This document shows positions 8,080 to 16,174 of a stretch of 51,664 nt of DNA, in pieces. Under the pieces are notes generated by a model that saw nothing but the letters and a program-made list of their open reading frames with translations, did no database searches and was not told the DNA's origin. A program made the position numbers and the translations under genes. Location of the stretch: positions 1 through 51,664 of the forward strand of contig NZ_CAMXWS010000013.1 in assembly GCF_947253065.1 (NCBI RefSeq), written 5' to 3'. Positions within the stretch are counted from its first letter, which is position 1, and the number at the start of each line of letters is the position of its first letter. This stretch comes from an uncultured Corynebacterium sp. GTDB taxonomy: Bacteria; Actinomycetota; Actinomycetes; Mycobacteriales; Mycobacteriaceae.

Positions 8080-8757
8080 ATGCTCGTTAGTGAAGCACTG
8101 TTTCTCCTGCTCTCGAACAAGTCTGACCACTTTGAGATCGGAGTGAGTCACCAGCGCGTAGCCCTCAACGGCGCTCTTCTTTGCGACCTCGTGGCCACCG
8201 ACCTCGCCCGCATCGAGGGCGGTAAATCCCCAAAGGTCGTGGCCACCTCCGGTGCAGCGAAGCGTGCTTCTGCCCACCCAGCACTGGCACATGGTGTTTC
8301 CCGTCTGGAAGCAAAAAACGGCCAAACGGTCTACTCTGCACTGAACTCCCGCAAGTTCGCCGATAAGAATGCCCTCGCAGAGCGTCTCATTGAAGAAGGT
8401 GTGCTGGACAAGGAGCGCGCAAGCTTCCTCGGCTTGAAGTGGACCCGCTTCCCCGAAAAGGACGAGACAATCGAGGCCACCATGCGCGGCCGCTACCGTG
8501 ACATCTTCCACGGCAAGGCAGAGCCCCGCGCCGAAGAAGCCATCGTGATTTTGCTGCTCAAGAACACTGGTGAGCTGCGCCGCGTCTTCCTCGAAGAGAT
8601 CCAGGGCGTGCCCTTCGACGACGTGCGCGTCCGAGTCCGCGACATCGACCGCGCCGTCCTCGAAGGCGCCACCTTCGACTACGCCGAAGAGGTCAACCTA
8701 GTCCTCGAAGCAGTCGCACGGGCGGCCGCAGTCGAGGAAGAGTCCGCGTCCAGCTAG
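8080..8757 (+). CDS. GPP34 (GOLPH3/VPS74-like) family protein
   Basis: 225 residues resembling the GPP34 family, which in eukaryotes binds phosphatidylinositol 4-phosphate and in actinobacteria is common but uncharacterised. Typical features are the N-terminal MLVSEALFLLLSNK helix, the GALLCDLVATDLARIE segment and the late AIVILLLKNTG helix followed by REEFR-like RRVFLEEIQG. No signal peptide or membrane segment is seen. A -10-like TACACT (8036-8041) precedes it, leaving a leader of about 30 bases. It converges on the lipoate ligase gene with only three bases between stop codons. Confidence 0.8.
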   Translation: MLVSEALFLLLSNKSDHFEIGVSHQRVALNGALLCDLVATDLARIEGGKSPKVVATSGAAKRASAHPALAHGVSRLEAKNGQTVYSALNSRKFADKNALAERLIEEGVLDKERASFLGLKWTRFPEKDETIEATMRGRYRDIFHGKAEPRAEEAIVILLLKNTGELRRVFLEEIQGVPFDDVRVRVRDIDRAVLEGATFDYAEEVNLVLEAVARAAAVEEESASS

Positions 8758-8760
8758 GGC

Positions 8761-9819
8761 CTACGGCACGCGGTGGGTCCAGGCTTCGGTGCCGAATTTT
8801 TCGTCGACAAGCTTCTCGGCTGCGGCGATATCAGCGTCTGACAATTCGCCGACCTCAGCCGGGTAGCGGGAGATGAAGGTATTTATCAGGGTCTCAATGA
8901 CCTCCTGACGTGGCACACCGGTCTGGCGGCGCAGCGGGTCAACGCGTTTCTTGGCGGAGCGCACGCCCTTGTCGGCGAGCTTGACCTTGCCAACGCGCAG
9001 CACTTCCATCATCTTGTCGGCATTGATGTCGTAGCTCATGGTCGTGTGGTGCAGGAGCGCACCCGGTACACGCTTTTGAGCAGCGCCACCGATCTTGCCG
9101 CCGTCGGAGGTGATGTCGTTGATGGGCACGTACCAGGCATTCACACCCAGGGCCTGCAGGCCGGCGAGCACCCAGGTATCCAGGTACTGGTAGCTGTCCA
9201 CGTAGCTCAGGCCAGCGACGATGTCCTCAGGCAGGTACATGGAATAGGTGACGCAGTTGCCACCCTCCATGAACATGGCGCCACCACCAGACATACGGCG
9301 GACCGGCACGATGTCGTGCTTCTTAATCCCCTCTGGGTCCAGCTCATTCTTGAAGGACTGGTAGGAGCCGAAGACAACAGCCTTGTCTTCCCATTCCCAG
9401 AAGCGCAGGATCGGGCCCCTGCGACCAGCAGCGACTTCCTCCAGCAGGTACTGATCCAGCGCCACATTCACCGGGGTCGGCAGGACGGGGGAGTGGATCA
9501 CTGTCCAGTCATAATCCGTCAGGTCCTTCGCATCCAGCAGCGCACGGCGGGACACCACAGCGACATCGCGCGTGGAGAACCCGTGGAGGGATACGTCGGG
9601 GAGGTGGGACAGGGCGTCGTCGATACGCTTCTGCAGGTCGTCGGTGGATTCCGTGATGGAAGCGCCGACGAGTGCGCCGTTGATCGCGTCGTATGCTTCC
9701 TCCGGCTCGAGGAAAAAATCGCCCGAAATTTGGGCATCGGTGATGACGGATCCGTCGTCAGTAATGTCCGCGACGACCAGCTTGCCGCCGGAGACCTTCA
9801 CTTCGAAATGGTGCTTCAC
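8761..9819 (-). CDS. lplA: Lipoate-protein ligase A-like protein, accessory domain first
   Basis: 352 residues. The catalytic BPL/LPL-like domain spans about 105-340, with the lipoate-ligase loop RRMSGGGAMF (174-183), the following GGN and the lysine motif KIGGAAQKR (242-250). Such enzymes attach lipoate to the E2 and GcvH proteins using ATP. Residues 1-90 (GGKLVVADI.., ISGDFFLEPEEAYDAINGALVG) resemble the accessory domain that lies at the C-terminus of E. coli LplA, so the domain order appears swapped. The gene is translationally coupled to the PfpI gene upstream (ATGA overlap). It could also act as an octanoyl/lipoyl transferase. Confidence 0.85.
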   Translation of the reverse strand: MKHHFEVKVSGGKLVVADITDDGSVITDAQISGDFFLEPEEAYDAINGALVGASITESTDDLQKRIDDALSHLPDVSLHGFSTRDVAVVSRRALLDAKDLTDYDWTVIHSPVLPTPVNVALDQYLLEEVAAGRRGPILRFWEWEDKAVVFGSYQSFKNELDPEGIKKHDIVPVRRMSGGGAMFMEGGNCVTYSMYLPEDIVAGLSYVDSYQYLDTWVLAGLQALGVNAWYVPINDITSDGGKIGGAAQKRVPGALLHHTTMSYDINADKMMEVLRVGKVKLADKGVRSAKKRVDPLRRQTGVPRQEVIETLINTFISRYPAEVGELSDADIAAAEKLVDEKFGTEAWTHRVP

Positions 9820-10346
9820 TTCGCAAACTCCTCGACGATCGCCGTGTTGAATGCCGGCAGGTCAGCCGGGGTGCGCGAAGAAACAATTCGCTTATCCACG
9901 ACGACCTCCTCATCCACCCACGTTGCCCCCGCATTCTTCAGGTCGGTCTTCAGCGACGGGAAGGACGTAACGGTGACACCGCTTAGAGCCTCTGCGTCGG
10001 TGAGGATCCACGCACCGTGGCAGATCGTGCCAACCGGCTTGCCTGCCTGGGTGAGCTCGCGGACGAATTTAACGGCTGCCTCATCCATGCGGATGTGGTC
10101 GGCATTGTCGGTGCCGCCCGGGAGGATCAGTGCGTCGAAATCTGCGGCATTCGCATCAGCCGTGGTCTGGTCGACGTCGACCTTAGCCCCCTTCTTGCCC
10201 TCGATGGTGCCTGCCTCAGGGGCGATAACAACTACCGTGGCGCCTGCCTCTGCGACAGCGTCACGTGGTTCCGTCAGCTCAGAATCCTCAAAACCATTCG
10301 TAGCGAGGATTGCGATCTTCTTGTTCTCTAATACTTGATTGCTCAT
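9816..10346 (-). CDS. DJ-1/PfpI family protein (YhbO-like)
   Basis: 176 residues of the DJ-1/PfpI superfamily, with the nucleophile elbow at Cys109-His110 (TICHGAW) and the conserved acidic residue in GFEDSE (about 23). Members of this subgroup have been described as deglycases, proteases or stress chaperones; the exact activity cannot be read from sequence. I chose ATG 10346, which has GGGGAGG upstream, over a longer start 11 codons earlier that would run into the terminator hairpin. It overlaps lplA by four bases, so the two are probably one transcript. Confidence 0.87.
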   Translation of the reverse strand: MSNQVLENKKIAILATNGFEDSELTEPRDAVAEAGATVVVIAPEAGTIEGKKGAKVDVDQTTADANAADFDALILPGGTDNADHIRMDEAAVKFVRELTQAGKPVGTICHGAWILTDAEALSGVTVTSFPSLKTDLKNAGATWVDEEVVVDKRIVSSRTPADLPAFNTAIVEEFAK

Positions 10347-10362
10347 GCCTCCCCAGCGTAAA

Positions 10363-10390
10363 GAAAAACGCCAACCCATAGGGCTGGCGT
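10363..10390 (-). terminator. Rho-independent terminator after the AI-2E transporter gene
   Basis: A 10-base stem (ACGCCARCCC / GGGYTGGCGT) with an ATA loop is followed on the minus strand by TTTTTCTT. It sits between two minus-strand genes and ends only about 17 bases before the pfpI start, so pfpI must rely on read-through or on a promoter overlapping the hairpin. Confidence 0.8.
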
Positions 10391-10404
10391 TCGCTCAGGG
10401 CTGA

Positions 10405-11853
10405 CTAGTCCTGATTCTTTTCAAGCTCATCCTCGGCAATCGCGCGGGTCTTGCCTGGTGCGTCCATGCCTTCCTGGCTATCCGCGTCCGCGTCAGTCTT
10501 GCGCGGGACCTTGGTGGAGCCGAGCTTCCCGGCTTCCTCATCAAGCTGGGTCTGGCCCTTGCGAGTGCCCAGAGAACGCATGCGGTCACGCACCGCCAAG
10601 TACGCCTCACGGGAATCCAAAGTCTGGCTCTGTTGCGTAGCGATCTGGATGTCATCAGCAGTGATCTCACCGGTACGCAGCGAAACCATCTCCGCCCAGT
10701 AGCGCAGCCACACTGCTGCGACCGCGCAGACCGGCACCGCGAGGAATGCGCCAATGATGCCGAACAGGGTGCCGCCCACAGCCACACCAAGCAGCACGAT
10801 CGCTGCGTGCAGACCCATCGAGCGGGACTGCAGAATCGGCTGCAGCACATTGCCCTCGATCTGCTGCACCAAGATGACCAGGCCGAGCACCAGCAGCGCC
10901 TTGGTCAGGCCACCCGAAACCAGTGCGACGATCACGGCGAGAGCACCCGCGGTGAACGCACCAATGATCGGGATGAAGCCACCGAAGAACGTGAATACCG
11001 CGAGCACCGGCGCCAGCGGAACGCCGAGAATTAGCAGGCCAAGACCAATGAACACCGCATCCACCAGCGACACAATCGCCTGCGTGCGAATGAATCCCGC
11101 CAGCGTATTCCAGGAGCGCATGAGCACCTCAGTCAGGTGCCAGCCGACCTTCACACCGGTGTACTTACGCAGCCACGGCAAGAAACGGTCGCCATCCTTG
11201 AGGAAGAAGAAGGACAGTACCAGCATCAGCGCGAGCGTTGTGCCTATCGACGCCGCCGCCCCGATACCCGTCGCCACCCCCGACGCGATACTCGAAGCCT
11301 GGCCACGAACGAACTCACCAGCCTGGTTCACTGCCTGCTCGATCTGGCTGACATCCACATCAAACGGCGCGGATGTCTCCACCCACGTCAGAATCTGCTG
11401 GATGCCTTCCTCTGCTTGGTGGTATAGCTCCACCGACTGCGTGCGGATCGTCGGTGCCATCGCTGCGAAGATCCCGCCGATCACACCAAAGAACGTGAGC
11501 AACACGATGAACACTGCCAGGGCTGCCGGCACCTTGTGGTTGCGCAGCCAGCGCACTGGCGGCCACAGCACCGTGCAGAAAATCAGCGCAAGCAACGTCG
11601 GCAGCACGCCGACCCAGATCCCGCCGATCAGCTTGAACAGGATCGCTGTGGCAATCACGATCACGATGAACCGCAGGGCCCATGCTGCTGCGGTACGCCC
11701 GTCGGAGGCGAGGATCTGGCCACGGTCGATTGGCTCATTCGACAGCGTCCGTGCTGCCTGCGCCGGAGTTGGCTCCGCACTAGGTGTTTCCACCGAGTCG
11801 AGGAGGGTGGTGGCGAAATCCTTCGCGCCATCTGTCTGTTTGTTATCAGTCAC
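10405..11853 (-). CDS. AI-2E family transporter (PerM/UPF0118-like membrane protein)
   Basis: About 482 residues. A hydrophilic N-terminal stretch is followed by paired hydrophobic helices, a periplasmic-type loop, then the family's core with EGNVLQPILQSRSM, a hallmark of the AI-2E exporter/PerM family. A long charged C-terminal tail (about 130 residues) is extra to the core. Proteins of this family have been linked to autoinducer-2 export or Na+/H+ antiport; the substrate is unknown here. The start is uncertain: a GTG at 11853 sits eight bases after a CACAAT -10-like box, which suggests a leaderless message, and a TTG two codons earlier is also possible. Confidence 0.82.
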   Translation of the reverse strand: MTDNKQTDGAKDFATTLLDSVETPSAEPTPAQAARTLSNEPIDRGQILASDGRTAAAWALRFIVIVIATAILFKLIGGIWVGVLPTLLALIFCTVLWPPVRWLRNHKVPAALAVFIVLLTFFGVIGGIFAAMAPTIRTQSVELYHQAEEGIQQILTWVETSAPFDVDVSQIEQAVNQAGEFVRGQASSIASGVATGIGAAASIGTTLALMLVLSFFFLKDGDRFLPWLRKYTGVKVGWHLTEVLMRSWNTLAGFIRTQAIVSLVDAVFIGLGLLILGVPLAPVLAVFTFFGGFIPIIGAFTAGALAVIVALVSGGLTKALLVLGLVILVQQIEGNVLQPILQSRSMGLHAAIVLLGVAVGGTLFGIIGAFLAVPVCAVAAVWLRYWAEMVSLRTGEITADDIQIATQQSQTLDSREAYLAVRDRMRSLGTRKGQTQLDEEAGKLGSTKVPRKTDADADSQEGMDAPGKTRAIAEDELEKNQD

Positions 11854-11960
11854 GAGCAAATATTGTGCCAGATATGCGTGAAAAGTAATACCGCTGTGCA
11901 GCAGATATGGGTCGCGGGGGCAGGTTTTGGTGGTTACTTGGGGCAGGTTTCTTAGGGCTG

Positions 11961-12040
11961 GTTAGTCGCGTTTGGTTCTTCCGCCACATCAGCAACAGTT
12001 GACCTGGGCTTTTGTGTAGTGCATTTCAAACGCGACTAAC
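11961..12040. repeat. Perfect 14-base inverted repeat with 52-base spacer
   Basis: GTTAGTCGCGTTTG (11961-11974) and its exact complement (12027-12040) are separated by 52 bases in the 304-base gap between the AI-2E transporter gene and the secreted-protein gene at 12158. No poly-T follows the right arm, so a simple terminator is unlikely. It may be an operator pair, a small RNA hairpin or a remnant element. Nothing else recognisable was seen in the gap apart from a GAAAGGAAA ribosome site for the next gene. Confidence 0.65.
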
Positions 12041-12157
12041 TGCTCGGATGGGGTTTGCTGCTTGGGCGAGAGAAATTTGGAATTTCCCTGACAAAACAAT
12101 GTCCATTGCGTAGCATTTCCAGCAAAACTACGTTCCCTCCCGAAAGGAAAACCCGTC

Positions 12158-13003
12158 ATGTCCCGTTTCATGCGTCGCGCCATCGCGGCTACCGCCCTGA
12201 CCGCCGTCGTGACTGCCGGCACCGTTGCCCCGGCGAATGCGTGGGAGAACACCTACCAGACCTACGAAGAGGCAGGAAATAGTGAAGGCCTGTGCACCCT
12301 GGAATTCACTGCAGAAGAGCAGAAGCAGATCAATGGTGCGTACTCGCTCCTGTTCGAGACGGTGGCGGACCTGTCAGCAGAGCGCCTGAAGGATCGGGAA
12401 AGTGCGGATGTTTGGTACCCGTGGGCAAAGGAGAATCCGGACAAGGATCCTTTGGCGTGGCACCTCGGTACCAAATACAACGGCAAAGATGTTGGGGATG
12501 CGCAGCGCAAACTGGCAACTTTGAAAATTGGTCAGAATTCTGGCCCGTATCACATGGCTGGCAAGTTCTTGCAGCAGTCGCGCAAGCCGGTTCTGGCCGA
12601 GCGGACCCTGAAAATCACCCCTGCTGAAGCTGCTGAGATGAAGGGGTCAGGTGCTGTCCAGACGGGCGATCTTGTCGCGCCGGGCCTGTGGGGAATCATC
12701 AGTGGAAGCCTCAAGATCGGCGATGCTACCGACATGGCAAAGCAGGCCCTGAACAAGCTCGGCCCGCGTATTCAGCCGACCATTAAGAGCTACGAAGCTG
12801 CTCTGACCGCATGTGAGAACCGTGAAACCACCACGGGCAAGATCAAGAAGGGTTCCAGTCTGGATACCGATCAGTTCATCGGTCTTGTTGCCGGTGGCGT
12901 GCTCGGTGGACTCGCGCTGGTCGGTCTGATTGCAGTGGCGGTTGGGCCGCTGGTGAATGACTTCTTCACCAAGTTCTGGAAGAACGCAGGCGTTCTCCGC
13001 TAG
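12158..13003 (+). CDS. Secreted, C-terminally anchored protein of unknown function (paralogue A)
   Basis: 281 residues, not recognised. A signal peptide (MSRFMRRAIAATALTA.., ANA cleavage after about residue 28) is followed by a mature region with two cysteines, one near the N-terminus (Cys46, GLCTLEF) and one shortly before the anchor (ALTACENRE). These could form a disulfide. A glycine-rich hydrophobic segment (FIGLVAGGVLGGLALVGLIAVAVG) and a short cationic tail close the protein, as expected for a membrane-anchored exported protein. The next gene encodes a protein of identical architecture, so this is a tandem duplication. Strong ribosome site GAAAGGAAA. Confidence 0.85.
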   Translation: MSRFMRRAIAATALTAVVTAGTVAPANAWENTYQTYEEAGNSEGLCTLEFTAEEQKQINGAYSLLFETVADLSAERLKDRESADVWYPWAKENPDKDPLAWHLGTKYNGKDVGDAQRKLATLKIGQNSGPYHMAGKFLQQSRKPVLAERTLKITPAEAAEMKGSGAVQTGDLVAPGLWGIISGSLKIGDATDMAKQALNKLGPRIQPTIKSYEAALTACENRETTTGKIKKGSSLDTDQFIGLVAGGVLGGLALVGLIAVAVGPLVNDFFTKFWKNAGVLR

Positions 13004-13035
13004 AAGTAGGTGCCCCGCGGGGGTAGCGGAAAAAG

Positions 13036-13083
13036 ATACAGCATGCGCTAGGTGTGTAAATGCCTAGCGCATGCTGTATTTTT
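13036..13083 (+). terminator. Strong rho-independent terminator between the secreted paralogues
   Basis: A perfect 17-base-pair stem (left arm 13036-13052, right arm 13063-13079), with a 10-base loop, runs into TTTTT on the plus strand. It separates the tandem paralogues into distinct transcripts. Confidence 0.93.
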
Positions 13084-13124
13084 CTGGGAAGTCATTTTTC
13101 CCTTGAACCCGAAAGGGCTGTCCC

Positions 13125-13937
13125 GTGAGTATTCGTCGCCTCGCTATTGCTGCAACCACGACCGTTGCAGTGGCCTCCACTATTGTTGCAGCACCGGCTG
13201 CCAATGCCTACACCGTTGACTACGACGCAACGACTGAAAAGTGCACGATCTCGTACACCGAGCGTGACCAGGAGCGAATCAACACGGCGTACAAGAACAT
13301 CTACCTACTGCTGGCTGACCAGCTGATGAACACGCTGGGTCAGAAGGAGTCCACCGACAGGTACCCCCAGGAGCAGCGTAAGGCAGATGCGAAGCTGTAC
13401 GGCGATTGGGCTAAGACTGCTGAGGATCCGAATGCGTGGGCTCCGGATCCGGAGATCAAGGAAGCTCAGAGCCGTATCTACTACCGCGAGCGCAAGAACT
13501 ACAACATGTACATCGCGCTGCTCAAGGCATCGAAGGCGGACAAGATCACTGAGCGTGAAGAGGTCATCACCCCGGCCGAGGCGGAAAAGCGTGGCGAGGC
13601 ACTCGGTCTCGACATCAAGGGCCTTGTCGGTGGCCTTGGTTTGACCGGTCTGCTCGGTGGCGCACTGGGTGGTTTCGATGACATCACCAATTCGGTGAAG
13701 GCCATGGTCAAGAACGATGTGCTCCAGGTCGCCGCGCCGGTTGTGGCATACACCGGTTCGCTGAGTGCCTGCGCGGAAGGCGAGAACAAGTCCAGCTCTG
13801 TCCCGGCAGGTTCGTCCCTGTCCCTGAAGGGTCTGGGTATTGCGATTGGTGCTGGCTTCGCGGGTCTGCTGATCCTCAGCGGCATCCTTGGTTTTGCACT
13901 GCGTCCGTTCGTGGACCAGTTCCTGGCTAAGAAGTAA
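13125..13937 (+). CDS. Secreted, C-terminally anchored protein of unknown function (paralogue B)
   Basis: 270 residues starting at GTG with GAAAGG upstream. The layout matches the preceding gene: signal peptide ending in ANA (cleavage after about 28), YEKC-like cysteine at 40 (TEKCTISY), a helical charged middle (QERINTAYKNIYLLLADQL..), ITPAEAEKRG parallel to ITPAEAAEMKG in paralogue A, a second cysteine (SLSACAEGE), then SSLSLKGLG and a C-terminal hydrophobic anchor. The function is unknown. The shared cysteine pair, ITPAEA motif and anchor argue for a common extracytoplasmic role. A strong terminator separates it from paralogue A. Confidence 0.85.
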   Translation: MSIRRLAIAATTTVAVASTIVAAPAANAYTVDYDATTEKCTISYTERDQERINTAYKNIYLLLADQLMNTLGQKESTDRYPQEQRKADAKLYGDWAKTAEDPNAWAPDPEIKEAQSRIYYRERKNYNMYIALLKASKADKITEREEVITPAEAEKRGEALGLDIKGLVGGLGLTGLLGGALGGFDDITNSVKAMVKNDVLQVAAPVVAYTGSLSACAEGENKSSSVPAGSSLSLKGLGIAIGAGFAGLLILSGILGFALRPFVDQFLAKK

Positions 13938-14096
13938 ACAATCTCGAAACAGCCCCGGTCCAGGCTCCGCTAAATGCGGGGTTAGGGTCGGGACTTTTGC
14001 TGGTTTTGGGCGCGGGGTTAACAACTAAAGGTCGGCGGTAACGGCGCAACTGAAAAGACCCATAGACCAGCGCGGATAAAGAAAGTTGAGTCAGTT

Positions 14097-14123
14097 GGGA
14101 ACAACTTTGGGCGTTGGTGAGTT
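14097..14123 (+). promoter_or_regulatory. Candidate SigH-type heat/oxidative stress promoter for dnaK
   Basis: GGGAAC (14097-14102) and GTT (14121-14123) are separated by 18 bases, resembling the actinobacterial SigH pattern GGAA-N17/20-GTT. The first HAIR element starts seven bases downstream, where transcription would begin. This is inferred from consensus only. Confidence 0.4.
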
Positions 14124-14129
14124 GTGTAG

Positions 14130-14150
14130 ATTGAGTGAGTCAGGCTCAAC
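14130..14150. promoter_or_regulatory. HspR-type (HAIR) operator 1 of dnaK
   Basis: ATTGAGT-N7-GCTCAAC follows the HAIR pattern CTTGAGT-N7-ACTCAAG with a few mismatches. It lies where the SigH-like promoter would start transcription. Confidence 0.6.
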
Positions 14151-14195
14151 CCTGTGAGACTGTGTCGCCATCCGGTGGTACAGTTGCTCCCGGAA

Positions 14196-14216
14196 GTTGA
14201 GTCAATGGCAGTCAAC
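14196..14216. promoter_or_regulatory. HspR-type (HAIR) operator 2 of dnaK
   Basis: GTTGAGT-N7-AGTCAAC is a second HAIR-like element, 66 bases after the first, with one mismatch between its arms. Two sites suggest cooperative repression by the HspR encoded at the end of this operon. Confidence 0.6.
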
Positions 14217-14320
14217 CTGCTCAAGCGGGACACTGACCAGGCTCAACTCGGTGAGACAAATGAACATCGGTGGGGAAGTAGCCACCGAAAATAAACCGAA
14301 TTTTTGGAAGGACATGAATT

Positions 14321-16162
14321 ATGGGACGCGCAGTAGGTATTGACCTCGGTACGACGAACTCTGTTGTTTCGGTACTTGAGGGTGGCGAGCCAGTAGTTAT
14401 CGCCAACGCGGAGGGTGCACGCACCACTCCGTCAGTCGTGGCTTTTGCGAAGAACGGCGAGATCCTCGTCGGTCAGTCCGCTAAGAACCAGGCGGTGACC
14501 AATGTTGACCGCACGATCCGTTCCGTGAAGCGCCACATGGGCGAGAATGACTGGACGGTCGATATTGATGACAAGAAGTACACCCCGCAGGAGATCTCGG
14601 CACGCACGCTGATGAAGCTGAAGCGTGATGCGGAGGCTTACCTCGGTGATGAGGTCACCGATGCGGTTATTACTGTCCCGGCATACTTCGAGGACGCACA
14701 GCGTCAGGCCACCAAGGAGGCTGGCCAGATTGCAGGTCTGAACGTCCTGCGTATCGTCAACGAGCCGACGGCAGCTGCTCTTGCTTACGGTCTGGAGAAG
14801 GCTGATAACGAGCAGACGATTCTGGTCTTCGACTTGGGTGGCGGCACCTTCGACGTATCCCTGCTGGAGATCGGCGACGGTGTTGTTGAGGTGCTGGCTA
14901 CCGCTGGTGACAACGAGCTGGGTGGCGATGACTGGGATCAGCGCATCGTCGACTGGCTGGTGGAAAAGTTCAAGTCGCAGCACGGCATTGACCTGACCAA
15001 GGACAAGATGGCGCTGCAGCGTCTGCGTGAGTCGGCAGAGAAGGCGAAGATCGAGCTGTCCTCCGCACAGCAGGCTTCGATCAACCTGCCGTACATCACG
15101 GTGGATTCCGACAAGAACCCGCTGTTCCTGGATGAGAGCCTGTCCCGTACTGAGTTCCAGAAGATCACCTCTGATCTGCTGGATCGCACGAAGCAGCCGT
15201 TCAACCAGGTGATCAAGGATGCTGGTCTTTCGGTCGGCGACATTGATCAGGTTGTGCTGGTTGGTGGTTCCACTCGTATGCCGGCTGTCTCTGACCTGGT
15301 CAAGGAGCTCACCAGCAAGGATCCGAACAAGTCCGTGAACCCGGATGAGGTCGTGGCGCTTGGTGCTGCTCTCCAGGCTGGTGTTCTGCGTGGCGACGTG
15401 AAGGACGTGCTGCTTCTCGACGTCACTCCGCTGTCCCTGGGTATTGAGACCAAGGGTGGTGTGATGACCAAGCTGATCGAGCGCAACACCACGATTCCGA
15501 CGAAGCGTTCGGAGACCTTCACCACGGCTGAGGATAACCAGCCGAGCGTGCAGATCCAGGTCTTCCAGGGTGAGCGCGAGATGGCTGCGGCTAATAAGCT
15601 GCTCGGTTCCTTCGAGCTGGGCGGTATCGCACCGGCACCGCGTGGTGTTCCGCAGATTGAGGTCACCTTCGATATCGATGCCAACGGCATTGTCCACGTG
15701 ACCGCGAAGGACAAGGGCACCGGTAAGGAGAACACGATCAAGATCCAGGAAGGCTCCGGTCTTTCCCAGGAGGAGATCGATCGCATGGTCAAGGATGCTG
15801 AGGCTCACGCAGACGAGGACAAGGCTCGTCGCGAGGAGCAGGAGACCCGCAACAATGCGGAGTCCATGGCATACCAGACCCGCAAGTTCCTGGACGAGAA
15901 CTCTGAGAAGGTCTCTGAGGACATCAAGTCCAAGGTGACCGCTGCAGCTGATGAGGTCGATGAGGCGCTGAAGGGCGATGACCTGGATGCGGTTAAGGCG
16001 GCCGTCGAGAAGCTGACCAATGAGTCGCAGGAGATGGGTAAGGCGATCTACGAGGCTGATGCTAATGCTGGTGCTGCTCAGGCAGATGCCCCGGCTGACG
16101 ACAATGTCGTGGATGCTGAGGTCGTCGATGAGGATGAGTCCAACAACTCCGACGAGAAATAA
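14321..16162 (+). CDS. dnaK: Chaperone DnaK (Hsp70)
   Basis: 613 residues, full length. The N-terminal ATPase has GIDLGTTNS (6-14), the phosphate-2 motif DLGGGTFDVS and the adenosine motif VLVGGSTRMP. The substrate-binding domain begins near DVTPLSLGIETKGG, and an acidic, disordered tail ends the protein. It binds unfolded segments, with DnaJ delivering clients and GrpE exchanging nucleotide. It heads the dnaK-grpE-dnaJ-hspR operon and is expected to be repressed by HspR at the HAIR elements upstream. The ATG at 14321 follows GGAAGG. Confidence 0.98.
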   Translation: MGRAVGIDLGTTNSVVSVLEGGEPVVIANAEGARTTPSVVAFAKNGEILVGQSAKNQAVTNVDRTIRSVKRHMGENDWTVDIDDKKYTPQEISARTLMKLKRDAEAYLGDEVTDAVITVPAYFEDAQRQATKEAGQIAGLNVLRIVNEPTAAALAYGLEKADNEQTILVFDLGGGTFDVSLLEIGDGVVEVLATAGDNELGGDDWDQRIVDWLVEKFKSQHGIDLTKDKMALQRLRESAEKAKIELSSAQQASINLPYITVDSDKNPLFLDESLSRTEFQKITSDLLDRTKQPFNQVIKDAGLSVGDIDQVVLVGGSTRMPAVSDLVKELTSKDPNKSVNPDEVVALGAALQAGVLRGDVKDVLLLDVTPLSLGIETKGGVMTKLIERNTTIPTKRSETFTTAEDNQPSVQIQVFQGEREMAAANKLLGSFELGGIAPAPRGVPQIEVTFDIDANGIVHVTAKDKGTGKENTIKIQEGSGLSQEEIDRMVKDAEAHADEDKARREEQETRNNAESMAYQTRKFLDENSEKVSEDIKSKVTAAADEVDEALKGDDLDAVKAAVEKLTNESQEMGKAIYEADANAGAAQADAPADDNVVDAEVVDEDESNNSDEK

Positions 16163-16174
16163 GGAGCTGTAAGT

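Larger units (their letters stand above)
13938..14320 (+). other. 383-base gene-free region upstream of dnaK
   Basis: It holds a likely terminator for the preceding gene (GC-rich hairpin CCGC-TAAAT-GCGG within about 13950-13998, then TTTT), the HspR-type operators and a SigH-like promoter listed separately. A short hairpin CGGTGG-N8-CCACCG (14268-14287) sits in the presumed 5' untranslated region before the GGAAGG ribosome site. An additional imperfect inverted repeat AAAGTTG/CAACTTT lies at about 14082-14108. Confidence 0.6.
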
